Of a DNA stretch of 64,000 bases, positions 24,704 to 33,199 are shown piece by piece. How positions within the stretch are numbered: the first letter of the stretch is position 1; every line of letters starts with the position of its first letter. Source of the DNA: Streptomyces sp. WMMB303 (lineage in GTDB: Bacteria; Actinomycetota; Actinomycetes; Streptomycetales; Streptomycetaceae); NCBI RefSeq assembly GCF_029351045.1, contig NZ_JARKIN010000001.1, positions 5,487,001 through 5,551,000 of the forward strand, read 5' to 3'. The notes beneath the pieces were generated by a model that worked only from the letters and a program-made list of their open reading frames with translations, was not told the DNA's origin and searched no databases. A program made the translations under genes and the position numbers.

Positions 24704-27700
24704 GTGCGGGGCTACGACCGCTACGAGGCTGACGATCACCTCTCGCAGTTCGAGGCCGAGATGGAGCGGCTGAAGAAGGAGCGGGAGAAGGCCGTCGAGC
24801 ATGCCGACGACCTCGGCTACCAGGTCGAAGTGCTGCGCGCCAAGCTGCACGAGGCGCGCCGCGCCCTGGCCACGCGCCCGGCGGGATACGACAATCTCTC
24901 CCACCAGGCCGAGCAGTTGCTGCGCAACGCCCAGCTCCAGGCCGACCAGATGCGCGCCGACGCCGAGCGGGAGCTGCGCGAGGCACGCGCCCAGACCCAG
25001 CGGGTGCTCCAGGAGCAGGCCGAGCAGCAGGCGCGGCTGGAGGCCGAACTGCACGCCGAGGCGGTACGCCGCCGCCAGCAGCTCGACCAGGAGCTGTCCG
25101 ACCGCCGCGCGACGGTGGAGAACCACGTCAACGAGAACGTGGCCTGGGCCGAGCAACTGCGCTCCCGCACCGAGCAGCAGGCCCGCCGGCTGATGGAGGA
25201 GACCCGCGCCGAGTCGGAACAGGCGCTCTCCCAGGCGCGCGCCGAGGCGCAGCGGCTCACGGAGGAGTCGCGGCAGCGGCTGACCACCGAGGCCGAGCAG
25301 GCCCGCAGCGAGGCCGAGTCGATCCTGCGGCGGGCCCGCGCCGACGCCGAGCGGCTGCTGACCGCCGCCTCCACCCAGGCACAGGAGGCCACCGACCACG
25401 CCGAGCAGCTCCGCAGCTCCACCGCCGGGGAGGTGGAGAGCAGCCGCCGCGAGTCCGCCGAGCTGATGCGCGGCGCCGAGGAGCGGATGCGGGAGGCCGA
25501 GGAGGCCCTGCGCGAGGCCCGGGAGCAGGCCGCCGAGAAGCTCCAGGAGGCCGAGGAGGAGGCGGGCAAGCGGCTCAGCGACACCGAGTCGGTGAACGAG
25601 CAGCGCACCCGCACCGCCAAGGCCGAGGTGGCCCGGCTGGTGGGACAGGCCACCAAGGACGCCGAGGCCATCACCGCCGAGGCGGAGCAGGTCCGCGAGG
25701 ACGCCAGGGCCGAGGGTGAGCGGCTGATCGCCGAGGCCCGCGAGAAGGCCCGCACCACCACCGCCGAGGAGTCCGCGAACCAGCTCGCCGAGGCGGCCCG
25801 CACGGCCGAGGACGTCCTCAACCGCGCCTCGGAGGAGGCTCAGGCCACCACGAAGTCGGCCGCCGAGGAGGCGGAGCGGCTGCGCCGGGAGGCCGAGGAG
25901 GAGGCCGACCGATTGCGCGCCGAGGCGCACGATGTGGCCGCGGAGCTCAAGGGTGCCGCCAAGGACGACACCAAGGAGTACCGGGCCAAGACGGTCGAGC
26001 TCCAGGAGGAGGCCCGCAGGCTGCGTGGCGAGGCCGAGCAGTTGCGCGCCGAGGCGGTCGAGGAGGGCGAGAAGATCCGCGGCGAGGCCCGCCGCGACGC
26101 CGTCCAGCAGATCGAGGAGGCCGCCAACCGGGCCGAGGAGCTGCTGGGCAAGGCCAAGGCCGACGCCGAGGAGACCCGCAGCGACGCCGCCACGGAGAGC
26201 GAGCGGGTACGCACGGAGGCGATCGAGCGGGCCACGGCGCTGCGCACCCAGGCCGAGGAGGCGCTGGAGCGGGCCCGTACGGAGGCCGAGGAGACGCGCA
26301 CGGAGGCCGAGGAGCACGCCGAGCAGGCGCGCACCGAGGCGGACGAGGCCGCCCGGCGCACCCGCGAGGAGGCCGAGGAGGCGGTCCGCGAGCGGAAGGC
26401 CGAGACCGAGGCGGAGCTGACCCGGCTGCGCGAGGAGGCCGAGACCAGGCTGGCGGAGGCCGAGTCCGGGCTCGCCGAGGCGCGCGCCGAGGCCGAGCGG
26501 CTGCGCGAGGAGGCCAGGAGCGAGACCGAGCGGCTGCGCGGCGAGGCCGCCGAGCGGGCGCGCACGCTGCGCGAGCAGGCCGAGGAGGAGGCGGAGCGGC
26601 TGCGCACCGAGGCCGCCTCGGACGCCTCGCAGGCCCGCGCGGAGGGCGAGTCGGTCGCCGTCCAGCTGCGCAGCGAGGCGACGGCGGAGGCGGAGCGGCT
26701 GCGCGAGGAGGCCAGGACGACGGCCGACCGGGTGCGCGCCGAGGCGGACGCGGCGGCCGAGCGGACGAACGCGGAGGCCGCCGAGGCGCTGGGTGCCGCT
26801 CAGGAGGAGGCCGCCCGGCGCCGGCGCGAGGCCGAGGAGCTGCTGACCTCCGCCCGCGAGGAGGCGCACCAGGAGCGCACGGCGGCCCGCGAGCAGAGCG
26901 AGGAGCTGCTGGCGGCGGCCCGGAAGCGGGTGGCCGAGGCCCAGGAGGAGGCCGAGCGGCTGACGGAGGAGGCCGAGCGGCGCGCGGCCGAACTCGTCGC
27001 GTCGGCCGAGGAGACGGCCCAGCAGGTGCGTGACTCGGTCGCGGGCCTGCGCGAGGAGGCCGAGGAGGAGATCGCCGGGCTGCGGTCGGCGGCCGAACTC
27101 GCGGCGCAGACGCTGCGCCGCGAGGCGCAGGAGGAGGCCGACGCGGCCAAGTCGCTGGCCGAGCGCACGGTCTCGGAGGCGGCCGAGGAGGCCGAGCGCA
27201 CCCGTGCCGATGCCCAGCGTGGCAGCGAGGAGTCCCGCGCGGAGGCCGACCGGCTGCTGGACGAGGCGCGCGAGGCGGCCGCCAAGAAGCGCGCCGAGGC
27301 CGCCGAGCAGGCCGACCAGCTCCTCGCCGAGGCCCGGCAGGAGGCGGACCGCACGCGCGGGGAGGCGGAGCAGTACAGCACGGAGACCCGTACCGGGGCC
27401 GACCGCTACAGCGCCGAGACCCACGCCGGAGCGGATCAGTACAGCCAGGAGACCCGCGCCGAGGCCGAGCGGGTCGGCGCCGAACTGCGGGCGAAGGCGG
27501 AGCAGTTCAGCGAGGAGACGCACGCCGCGGCCGAGCGGATCGCCGAGGAGTCCCGCGCGGAGGCCGACCGGCTGCTGGACGAGACGCGAGAGACGGCCGC
27601 CAAGAAGCGCGCCGAGGCCGCCGAGCAGGCCGACCAGCTCCTCGCCAAGGCCCAGGAGGAGGCGCTGCGCACGCAGGCCACCGCCGAGGAGCAGGCGGAC

Positions 27701-28486
27701 TCCATGGTCGGCGCCGCACGTGGGGAGTCCGACCGGCTGGTGACCGAGGCGCAGGCCGAGGGCCGGGAGCTGGTCGAGAGGGCCCGCTCGGACGCGGACA
27801 CCATGCTGGAGGAGGCGCGCAGCGACTCCGGGGCGATCCGCGAGCGCGCCGAGGAGTTGCGCACCCGTGTCGAGGCGGAGGTCGAGGAGCTGCACGAGCG
27901 GGCGCGCCGGGAGGCCGCCGAGGCGATGCAGTCGGCGGGTGAGCGGTGCGACAAGCTGGTGGCGGCGGCCGAGGAGCAGCTCGCCGAGGCGCGGAAGAAG
28001 GCCGAGGAGGTGCGTGCGGACGCCGATGCCGAGGCGGGCAAGGTGCGTATCGCCGCCGTCCGGAAGGCCGAGGGGCTGCTGAAGGAGGCCGAGCAGAAGA
28101 AGGCCGCCATGCTCCAGGAGGCCGAGCGGATGCGGGAGGAAGCCTCGGAGGAGGCCCGGCACACGGTCGAGACGGGGCAGCAGGAGCTGGATGTGCTGAT
28201 GCGCCGTCAGGAGGACATCAACGCGGAGATCTCCCGGGTCCAGGACGTGCTGGAGGCGCTGGAGTCGTTCGAGACGCCGGGGGCGGCGTCAGCGGCCGGG
28301 GCGGACTCCGGAGCGGACTCCGGGGAGGATTCCGCTTCCGGCTCCGGCGGCGGCTCGGGGTCCGGCTCGGGGCGCGGCGCGGGGTCCGGCCGGAAGGGCG
28401 GACGTGACACCGGCGCAAAGGGTGGTGTGACAGCGGGCGTTGGCGCTGGTACAACTCGTTCGAGTGGCAAGAGTTCGGAGAGTTAG
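24704..28486 (+). CDS. scy: Scy, giant coiled-coil polarity protein
   Basis: 1260 residues, almost all coiled coil made of Ala/Glu/Arg repeats (units such as AEAERLREEA). In Streptomyces coelicolor Scy assembles with DivIVA and FilP into the polarisome that marks new hyphal tips. The first 60 residues (VRGYDRYEADDHLSQFEAEMERL) are DivIVA-like, then a short break (TRPAGYDNLSHQAEQLL) and the long rod. Between about 885 and 945 the rod turns into clear 11-residue units (AEQYSTETRTG, ADRYSAETHAG, ADQYSQETRAE). The last 70 residues are a Gly/Ser tail rather than rod. The GTG at 24704 has GGGGACGG upstream. filP follows, supporting the identity strongly. Confidence 0.95.
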   Translation: MRGYDRYEADDHLSQFEAEMERLKKEREKAVEHADDLGYQVEVLRAKLHEARRALATRPAGYDNLSHQAEQLLRNAQLQADQMRADAERELREARAQTQRVLQEQAEQQARLEAELHAEAVRRRQQLDQELSDRRATVENHVNENVAWAEQLRSRTEQQARRLMEETRAESEQALSQARAEAQRLTEESRQRLTTEAEQARSEAESILRRARADAERLLTAASTQAQEATDHAEQLRSSTAGEVESSRRESAELMRGAEERMREAEEALREAREQAAEKLQEAEEEAGKRLSDTESVNEQRTRTAKAEVARLVGQATKDAEAITAEAEQVREDARAEGERLIAEAREKARTTTAEESANQLAEAARTAEDVLNRASEEAQATTKSAAEEAERLRREAEEEADRLRAEAHDVAAELKGAAKDDTKEYRAKTVELQEEARRLRGEAEQLRAEAVEEGEKIRGEARRDAVQQIEEAANRAEELLGKAKADAEETRSDAATESERVRTEAIERATALRTQAEEALERARTEAEETRTEAEEHAEQARTEADEAARRTREEAEEAVRERKAETEAELTRLREEAETRLAEAESGLAEARAEAERLREEARSETERLRGEAAERARTLREQAEEEAERLRTEAASDASQARAEGESVAVQLRSEATAEAERLREEARTTADRVRAEADAAAERTNAEAAEALGAAQEEAARRRREAEELLTSAREEAHQERTAAREQSEELLAAARKRVAEAQEEAERLTEEAERRAAELVASAEETAQQVRDSVAGLREEAEEEIAGLRSAAELAAQTLRREAQEEADAAKSLAERTVSEAAEEAERTRADAQRGSEESRAEADRLLDEAREAAAKKRAEAAEQADQLLAEARQEADRTRGEAEQYSTETRTGADRYSAETHAGADQYSQETRAEAERVGAELRAKAEQFSEETHAAAERIAEESRAEADRLLDETRETAAKKRAEAAEQADQLLAKAQEEALRTQATAEEQADSMVGAARGESDRLVTEAQAEGRELVERARSDADTMLEEARSDSGAIRERAEELRTRVEAEVEELHERARREAAEAMQSAGERCDKLVAAAEEQLAEARKKAEEVRADADAEAGKVRIAAVRKAEGLLKEAEQKKAAMLQEAERMREEASEEARHTVETGQQELDVLMRRQEDINAEISRVQDVLEALESFETPGAASAAGADSGADSGEDSASGSGGGSGSGSGRGAGSGRKGGRDTGAKGGVTAGVGAGTTRSSGKSSES
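27227..27653 (+). repeat. 109-nt direct repeat inside scy
   Basis: 27227-27335 and 27545-27653 differ at only 4 positions and lie 318 nt (106 codons) apart in frame. They encode near-identical 36-residue rod segments containing AEADRLLDE and AKKRAEAAEQADQLLA. The similarity exceeds what the protein repeat alone requires, so this is a recent internal duplication or conversion. Confidence 0.8.
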
Positions 28487-28499
28487 CCACTCGAACGAG
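28455..28499 (+). terminator. Hairpin spanning the scy stop codon
   Basis: Perfect 13-bp stem CTCGTTCGAGTGG / CCACTCGAACGAG with a 19-nt loop. The left arm encodes scy codons and the right arm starts at the base after the TAG. It may end or attenuate scy transcription before filP. Confidence 0.6.
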
Positions 28500-28611
28500 G
28501 GCACATTCTCCAGATCAAACCCGCATAAGCTCGATGACACGCCGCTTCGGCCCCTAGGATTCCCTCTATCACTCCCCCGTCTGATAACCCGTCTGACTCG
28601 ACAGGAACCCC

Positions 28612-29565
28612 ATGAGCGACACTTCCTCCCCCTTCGGCTTCGAGCTCGTGCGGCGTGGCTACGACCGCGGGCAGGTGGACGACCGCATCACGAAGCTCGT
28701 CGCCGACCGTGACAGCGCCCTGGCCCGTATCACCTCTCTGGAAAAGCGCATCGAGGAGCTGCACCTCGAAACGCAGAACGCCCAGGCTCAGGTCAACGAC
28801 TCGGAGCCGTCGTACGCCGGGCTGGGCGCCCGTGTCGAGAAGATCCTCCGACTCGCGGAGGAAGAGGCCAAGGACCTGCGTGAGGAGGCCCGTCGCGCCG
28901 CCGAGCAGCACCGCGAGCTCGCCGAGGGCGCCGCCCAGCAGGTGCGCAACGACGCCGAGGCGTTCGCCGCCGAGCGCAAGGCGAAGGCCGAGGAAGAGGG
29001 CTCGGGCATCGTCGACAAGGCGAAGACCGAGGCCGCCTCGCTGCGCAGCGAGGCCGAGAAGGACGCGCAGTCCAAGCGCGAGGAAGCCGACTCGCTCTTC
29101 GAGGACACCCGTGCCAAGGCGGCCCAGGCCGCTGCGGACTTCGAGACGAACCTCGCCAAGCGGCGCGAGCAGTCCGAGCGCGACCTCGCCTCCCGGCAGG
29201 CCAAGGCCGAGAAGCGGCTGGCCGAGATCGAGCACCGTGCCGAGCAGCTCCGGCTGGAGGCCGAGAAGCTGCGCACGGACGCGGAGCGGCGCGCCCGGCA
29301 GACCGTCGAGACCGCGCAGCGCCAGGCCGAGGACATCGTGGCGGACGCCAACGCGAAGGCCGACCGGGTGCGCAGCGAGTCCGAGCGCGAGCTGGCGGCC
29401 CTCACCAACCGCCGCGACAGCATCAACGCGCAGCTCACCAACGTGCGCGAGATGCTGGCCACGCTCACCGGCGCGGCCGTGGCGGCCGCGGGGCAGCCCG
29501 GCGCAGAGGAAGCCACCGACGAGGAGGCCGCGGGCCGCTCGGTGCCGGCTCAGCAGTCCCGCTGA
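28612..29565 (+). CDS. filP: FilP, intermediate-filament-like coiled-coil protein
   Basis: 317 residues. FilP forms cytoskeletal networks near hyphal tips that add stiffness, and works with DivIVA and Scy. The N-terminus SPFGFELVRRGYDRGQVDDRI is DivIVA-like, followed by a short coiled coil, a break (SEPSYAGLGARVEKILRLAEEEA), and a long Ala/Glu/Arg rod to about residue 285, then a short disordered tail. The ATG at 28612 has AGGAA upstream and a TAGGAT hexamer at 28555-28560 as a possible -10, so it can be expressed apart from scy. A 20-bp terminator follows. Confidence 0.96.
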   Translation: MSDTSSPFGFELVRRGYDRGQVDDRITKLVADRDSALARITSLEKRIEELHLETQNAQAQVNDSEPSYAGLGARVEKILRLAEEEAKDLREEARRAAEQHRELAEGAAQQVRNDAEAFAAERKAKAEEEGSGIVDKAKTEAASLRSEAEKDAQSKREEADSLFEDTRAKAAQAAADFETNLAKRREQSERDLASRQAKAEKRLAEIEHRAEQLRLEAEKLRTDAERRARQTVETAQRQAEDIVADANAKADRVRSESERELAALTNRRDSINAQLTNVREMLATLTGAAVAAAGQPGAEEATDEEAAGRSVPAQQSR

Positions 29566-29646
29566 GCGTCCGCGCCGGAGGCGCCGTCGTCCTCCGTCGC
29601 GTCCGCTGTACGACGCGCCCGTATGACGCGCCCGTACGCCGTTCCC

Positions 29647-29695
29647 GCCGCGCGGGGCCGGTGGGGTTCCAGCAGCCCCACCGGCCCCGCGCGGC
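29647..29695. terminator. Strong terminator after filP
   Basis: Perfect 20-bp stem: the left arm 29647-29666 (GCCGCGCGG... to GGTGGGG) pairs with 29676-29695, with a 9-nt loop TTCCAGCAG. It is one of the most stable hairpins in the window. Confidence 0.9.
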
Positions 29696-29820
29696 GTATG
29701 TATATCCGCATGTATGACATACCGCGCTCCGCTGACCGGCCACACCAGGAGCGATGCGTTTCGCGTGTGTGGGTGATGTGCGGATAATGCGCACGAGTGG
29801 CGGGAGCGAGGACCGGCCTT

Positions 29821-29826
29821 TAGCGT
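29821..29826 (+). promoter_or_regulatory. Leaderless-type -10 of the first ABC gene
   Basis: TAGCGT ends 6 nt before the ATG at 29833. Upstream, GTATGT and ACATAC (29697-29702 and 29725-29730) form a loose inverted repeat that might be an operator. Confidence 0.45.
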
Positions 29827-29832
29827 CGAAGA

Positions 29833-30897
29833 ATGATCGAGTTGCGGGATCTCACGAAGAGATACGGTGACAAGCTGGCCGTCGACGGACTCAGTTTCAC
29901 CGTACGTCCCGGTACGGTCACCGGATTCCTGGGCCCGAACGGCGCGGGCAAGTCGACGACCATGCGCATGGTGCTGGGGCTCGACGAGCCGACGCGGGGC
30001 GACGTCCGGATCGAAGGGAAGCGCTACCCGGAGCTGCGCGAGCCGCTGCACAGCATCGGCGCGCTGCTGGAGGCCAAGGGGGTACACGGCGGGCGCCGGG
30101 CCCACGACCACCTGCTGTGCCTGGCCCAGTCCAACGGCATCCCCGAGCGCCGGGTCGGCGAGGTGCTGGAGATGGTGGGCCTGCAGGAAGTGGCACGCAA
30201 GCGGCCCAAGGGGTTCTCGCTGGGCATGGGGCAGCGGCTGGGCATCGCGGCGGCGCTGCTGGGCGACCCGCGCATCCTGATGTTCGACGAACCCGTCAAC
30301 GGCCTGGATCCGGAAGGCATCCACTGGATCCGCACGCTGATGCAGCAACTGGCCCGGGAGGGCCGGACGGTGTTCGTCTCCAGCCATCTGATGAGCGAGA
30401 TGGCCCAGACCGCCGAGCATCTGGTCGTCATCGGCCAGGGCAAGCTGCTGGCGGACACCTCGATGTCGCAGTTCATCGCCGAGAACTCGCGTACCCACGT
30501 ACGGGTCCGCACTCCGGAGCCGGAGCGGATGCGGGACCTCCTCACCGAGGCCGGGCTGCGCCCGGTGCCGGGTGCGGAGGGCGCCCTGGAAGTGGACGAC
30601 GGAGACGCGCCCCGGATCGGCGAACTGGCCGCCGAGCACGGCGTGGTGCTGCACGAGCTGAGCACCCAGCGGGCCTCCCTGGAGGAGGCGTTCATGCGGC
30701 TGACGGCCCAGAGTGTCGAATACCACGCCGCCGCACCCGGCGGCGCACCCGCCCCGCCGGTGCCGCAGGAGGGGACGGCGCCACATCCGGGCGGCGCGCA
30801 GAGCCCTCCGGGCGCGGCCCAGCCGCCCGGGGCGTGGGGCGAGGACTGGCAGCAGCGCCCGGACCGGGGCCGGGAGCGGAAGGGGCGCCGAGGATGA
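29833..30897 (+). CDS. ABC transporter ATP-binding protein (first pair)
   Basis: 354 residues. Nucleotide-binding domain (1-220) with Walker A GPNGAGKST, signature SLGMGQRLGIA (the variant LGMGQ rather than LSGGQ), Walker B RILMFDEPVNGLDPEG and the SSHLMSEM switch region. Residues about 225-295 form the usual C-terminal beta domain of NatA-like exporters, and the last 60 are Pro/Ala/Gly/Gln-rich and probably disordered. It starts leaderless and overlaps the permease gene by ATGA. Cargo is unknown; the group is annotated as NatA/BcrA-like. A paralogous pair follows. Confidence 0.93.
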   Translation: MIELRDLTKRYGDKLAVDGLSFTVRPGTVTGFLGPNGAGKSTTMRMVLGLDEPTRGDVRIEGKRYPELREPLHSIGALLEAKGVHGGRRAHDHLLCLAQSNGIPERRVGEVLEMVGLQEVARKRPKGFSLGMGQRLGIAAALLGDPRILMFDEPVNGLDPEGIHWIRTLMQQLAREGRTVFVSSHLMSEMAQTAEHLVVIGQGKLLADTSMSQFIAENSRTHVRVRTPEPERMRDLLTEAGLRPVPGAEGALEVDDGDAPRIGELAAEHGVVLHELSTQRASLEEAFMRLTAQSVEYHAAAPGGAPAPPVPQEGTAPHPGGAQSPPGAAQPPGAWGEDWQQRPDRGRERKGRRG

Positions 30898-31664
30898 GCC
30901 ACAGCACGCGGGTACTCAAGTCCGAGTGGACCAAGGTCCGCTCCGTCCGCTCCACCGTCTGGACACTGGCCACCGCGCTACTCGTCTCGGTCGGTCTCGG
31001 CGCCCTGATCTGCGGGGTGACCGCGTCCACCTTCGACGACATGTCCCGCTCGGAGCGGGTGACGTTCGACGCCACCTACACCAGCTTCGCCGGGATGGGC
31101 ATCGGGCAGCTCGCGATGATCGCGTTCGGCGTGCTGATCGTCTCGGCCGAGTACAGCACCGGCATGATCCGCAACTCGCTGGCCGCGGTCCCGCAGCGGG
31201 GCACGTTCCTGTGGAGCAAGGTGCTGATCGCCGGGGCGCTGGTCCTCGTCGTCGGGATGGTCACCAGCTTCTGCGCGTTCTTCCTCGGCCAGGCGCTGCT
31301 CGGCTCGCACGGTGTGGGCATCGGCGACGAGGGCGTGCTGCGCGCCGTGGTCGGCGGCGGTCTCTACATGGCGCTGATCGCGATGTTCGCCGTGGGGATC
31401 ACCTTCGTGCTGCGCAGCCCGCTGCTGGCGTTCGCGATCCTGATGCCGTTCTTCTTCCTGATCTCGAACATCCTGGGCAATGTCGAGGCGACCAAGAAGG
31501 TCGGGCAGTACCTCCCGGACCAGGCCGGGACGACGGTGATGGCCGTGGTGCCGGACACCCTGAACCGGCCGTACGGGCCGTGGGAAGGGCTGCTGATCAT
31601 GGTGGCCTGGACGGCGGCCGCACTGCTGGCGGGCTTCTTCGTCCTCAAGAAGCGGGACGCCTGA
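30894..31664 (+). CDS. ABC-2 type permease (first pair)
   Basis: 256 residues, six hydrophobic helices. The N-terminal VLKSEWTKVRSVRSTVWT motif and the SAEYSTGMIRNSLAAVPQRG coupling region are typical of actinobacterial NatB-like permeases. The C-terminus ends LLAGFFVLKKRDA. Its ATG overlaps the ATPase stop (ATGA at 30894-30897), so the pair is translated together and should form a 2+2 exporter. Confidence 0.92.
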   Translation: MSHSTRVLKSEWTKVRSVRSTVWTLATALLVSVGLGALICGVTASTFDDMSRSERVTFDATYTSFAGMGIGQLAMIAFGVLIVSAEYSTGMIRNSLAAVPQRGTFLWSKVLIAGALVLVVGMVTSFCAFFLGQALLGSHGVGIGDEGVLRAVVGGGLYMALIAMFAVGITFVLRSPLLAFAILMPFFFLISNILGNVEATKKVGQYLPDQAGTTVMAVVPDTLNRPYGPWEGLLIMVAWTAAALLAGFFVLKKRDA

Positions 31665-31888
31665 ACCCCGCCGGACACGGGCTCCGGACGCCGGCCCGGG
31701 CGTGCGCGGCTTCGGCATACGCCGTCCCCCCGCGTGCACTGCCCCTCGGCGCGCGCTGCGGGCTGGGCGTGCGCTGCCCGGGGCGTGCGCATTGCCGGGG
31801 GCGCCGTAGGGAACCGATTGCCCGCCCCGTAGCCTCCTAGCCCATGTCCGGGGGCGAACGAGCCCCGAACTGCGTCCAGGGGCAAAGG

Positions 31889-33199
31889 ATGATCGAGGCG
31901 TACGGCCTGACGAAGCGCTACGGCGCCAAGACGGCCGTCTACAACCTGTCCTTCCAGGTGCGGCCGGGGGCCGTGACCGGGTTCCTGGGGCCCAACGGCT
32001 CCGGGAAATCGACCACGATGCGCATGATCCTGGGGTTGGACACACCGACGTCCGGCCGGGTCACCGTGGGCGGCCACACCTTCCGCGGCCTGCCCAACGC
32101 CCCCCGCCAGGTCGGTGCGCTCCTCGACGCGAAGGCGGTGCACGGCGGGCGCAGCGCCCGCAACCATCTGCTCTCCCTCGCCCAGCTCTCCGGCATCCCG
32201 GCCCGCCGGGTGGACGAGGTGCTGGGCGTGGTGGGACTGCAGGACGTCGGCCGGAAGCGCTCCAAGGGCTTCTCGCTGGGCATGGGCCAGCGGCTGGGCA
32301 TCGCCGCCGCGCTGCTCGGCGACCCGCAGGTGCTGCTCTTCGACGAGCCGGTCAACGGCCTGGACCCGGAGGGCATCCTGTGGGTCCGCAACCTGATGCG
32401 GCAGCTCGCCGCCGAGGGCCGGACGGTGTTCGTCTCCAGTCATCTGATGAGCGAGATGGCCCAGACCGCCGACCACCTCGTCGTCATCGGCCGCGGCCAG
32501 TTGATGGCCGACATGTCGGTGCGGGAGTTCATCGAGCACAACTCCATCGGTTTCGCGCGGGTGCGCACCCCCGACGGTGAGCCGGAAGCGCGGGAGAAGC
32601 TGCTGACGGCGCTGCAGGAGGCGGGCGGCCAGGCGCAGCCCGAGGAGGACGGGGCGCTGCGCGTCACCGGACTTCCGCTGCCCCGCATCAGCGATCTGGC
32701 GCACGGCGCCGACGTGCGGCTGTGGGAGCTGTCGCCGCACCAGGCGTCGCTGGAAGAGGCGTACATGCGCCTCACGCAGGGCTCGGTGGACTACCGCTCG
32801 ACGGCCGACATGCGCTCCGGCCTGCAGCAGCCGATGGGCGCGCCGGGAGCGGCCGGCCCCGGCGCGGTGCCGCCGCAAGCGGCCGCGGTACCGGGAATGG
32901 CGGCGGCGCCGCAGATGCCGCCGGCGCCGCAGGGTGCCCCGCACCCCGCTCCGTACGGTCCCCCGCAGCAGGGCGCTCCGATGCAACCGGGCGCCCCCGC
33001 GCCGCAGGGCCCGCCGCCCGCGGTCCCGCCACAGCCGCGCGCCCCCGAGGGCGGCACGCTCCAGATGCGGGCGCCGCAGGCCCCGGCGGGCGGTCCGGGC
33101 ACCCCGAATCCGTACGCGACCGACAGCCCCGCGCCCCCGGTCGGTGACCCGCCCGGCACCGCCCCCGGCAGCGCGAAGAACGAAGGCGAGGACGCCTGA
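31889..33199 (+). CDS. ABC transporter ATP-binding protein (second pair)
   Basis: 436 residues, a close paralogue of the 29833 ATPase: Walker A GPNGSGKST, signature SLGMGQRLGIA, Walker B VLLFDEPVNGLDPEG. The C-terminal extension (about residues 305-436) is a striking Pro/Ala/Gln/Gly-rich tail, more than twice that of the first ATPase. MIEAYGL is taken as the start by match to its paralogue, with AGGGG 6 nt upstream; an in-frame ATG at 31844, 8 nt after a TAGCCT hexamer, is a possible leaderless start adding 15 residues. The stop overlaps the permease start by one base. Confidence 0.9.
   Translation: MIEAYGLTKRYGAKTAVYNLSFQVRPGAVTGFLGPNGSGKSTTMRMILGLDTPTSGRVTVGGHTFRGLPNAPRQVGALLDAKAVHGGRSARNHLLSLAQLSGIPARRVDEVLGVVGLQDVGRKRSKGFSLGMGQRLGIAAALLGDPQVLLFDEPVNGLDPEGILWVRNLMRQLAAEGRTVFVSSHLMSEMAQTADHLVVIGRGQLMADMSVREFIEHNSIGFARVRTPDGEPEAREKLLTALQEAGGQAQPEEDGALRVTGLPLPRISDLAHGADVRLWELSPHQASLEEAYMRLTQGSVDYRSTADMRSGLQQPMGAPGAAGPGAVPPQAAAVPGMAAAPQMPPAPQGAPHPAPYGPPQQGAPMQPGAPAPQGPPPAVPPQPRAPEGGTLQMRAPQAPAGGPGTPNPYATDSPAPPVGDPPGTAPGSAKNEGEDA

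Noticed and set aside
24677..28162. Open frame of about 1160 codons on the minus strand opposite scy
   Set aside because: Its Leu/Gly/Arg composition is the mirror of the Ala/Glu/Arg repeats of scy; it has no ribosome site or domain, and FilP next door fixes the plus-strand reading.
25000..28200. Repetitive DNA suggesting a tandem repeat or CRISPR-like array
   Set aside because: The repetition follows codons of a coiled-coil rod with variable units; there are no constant repeats with unique spacers.
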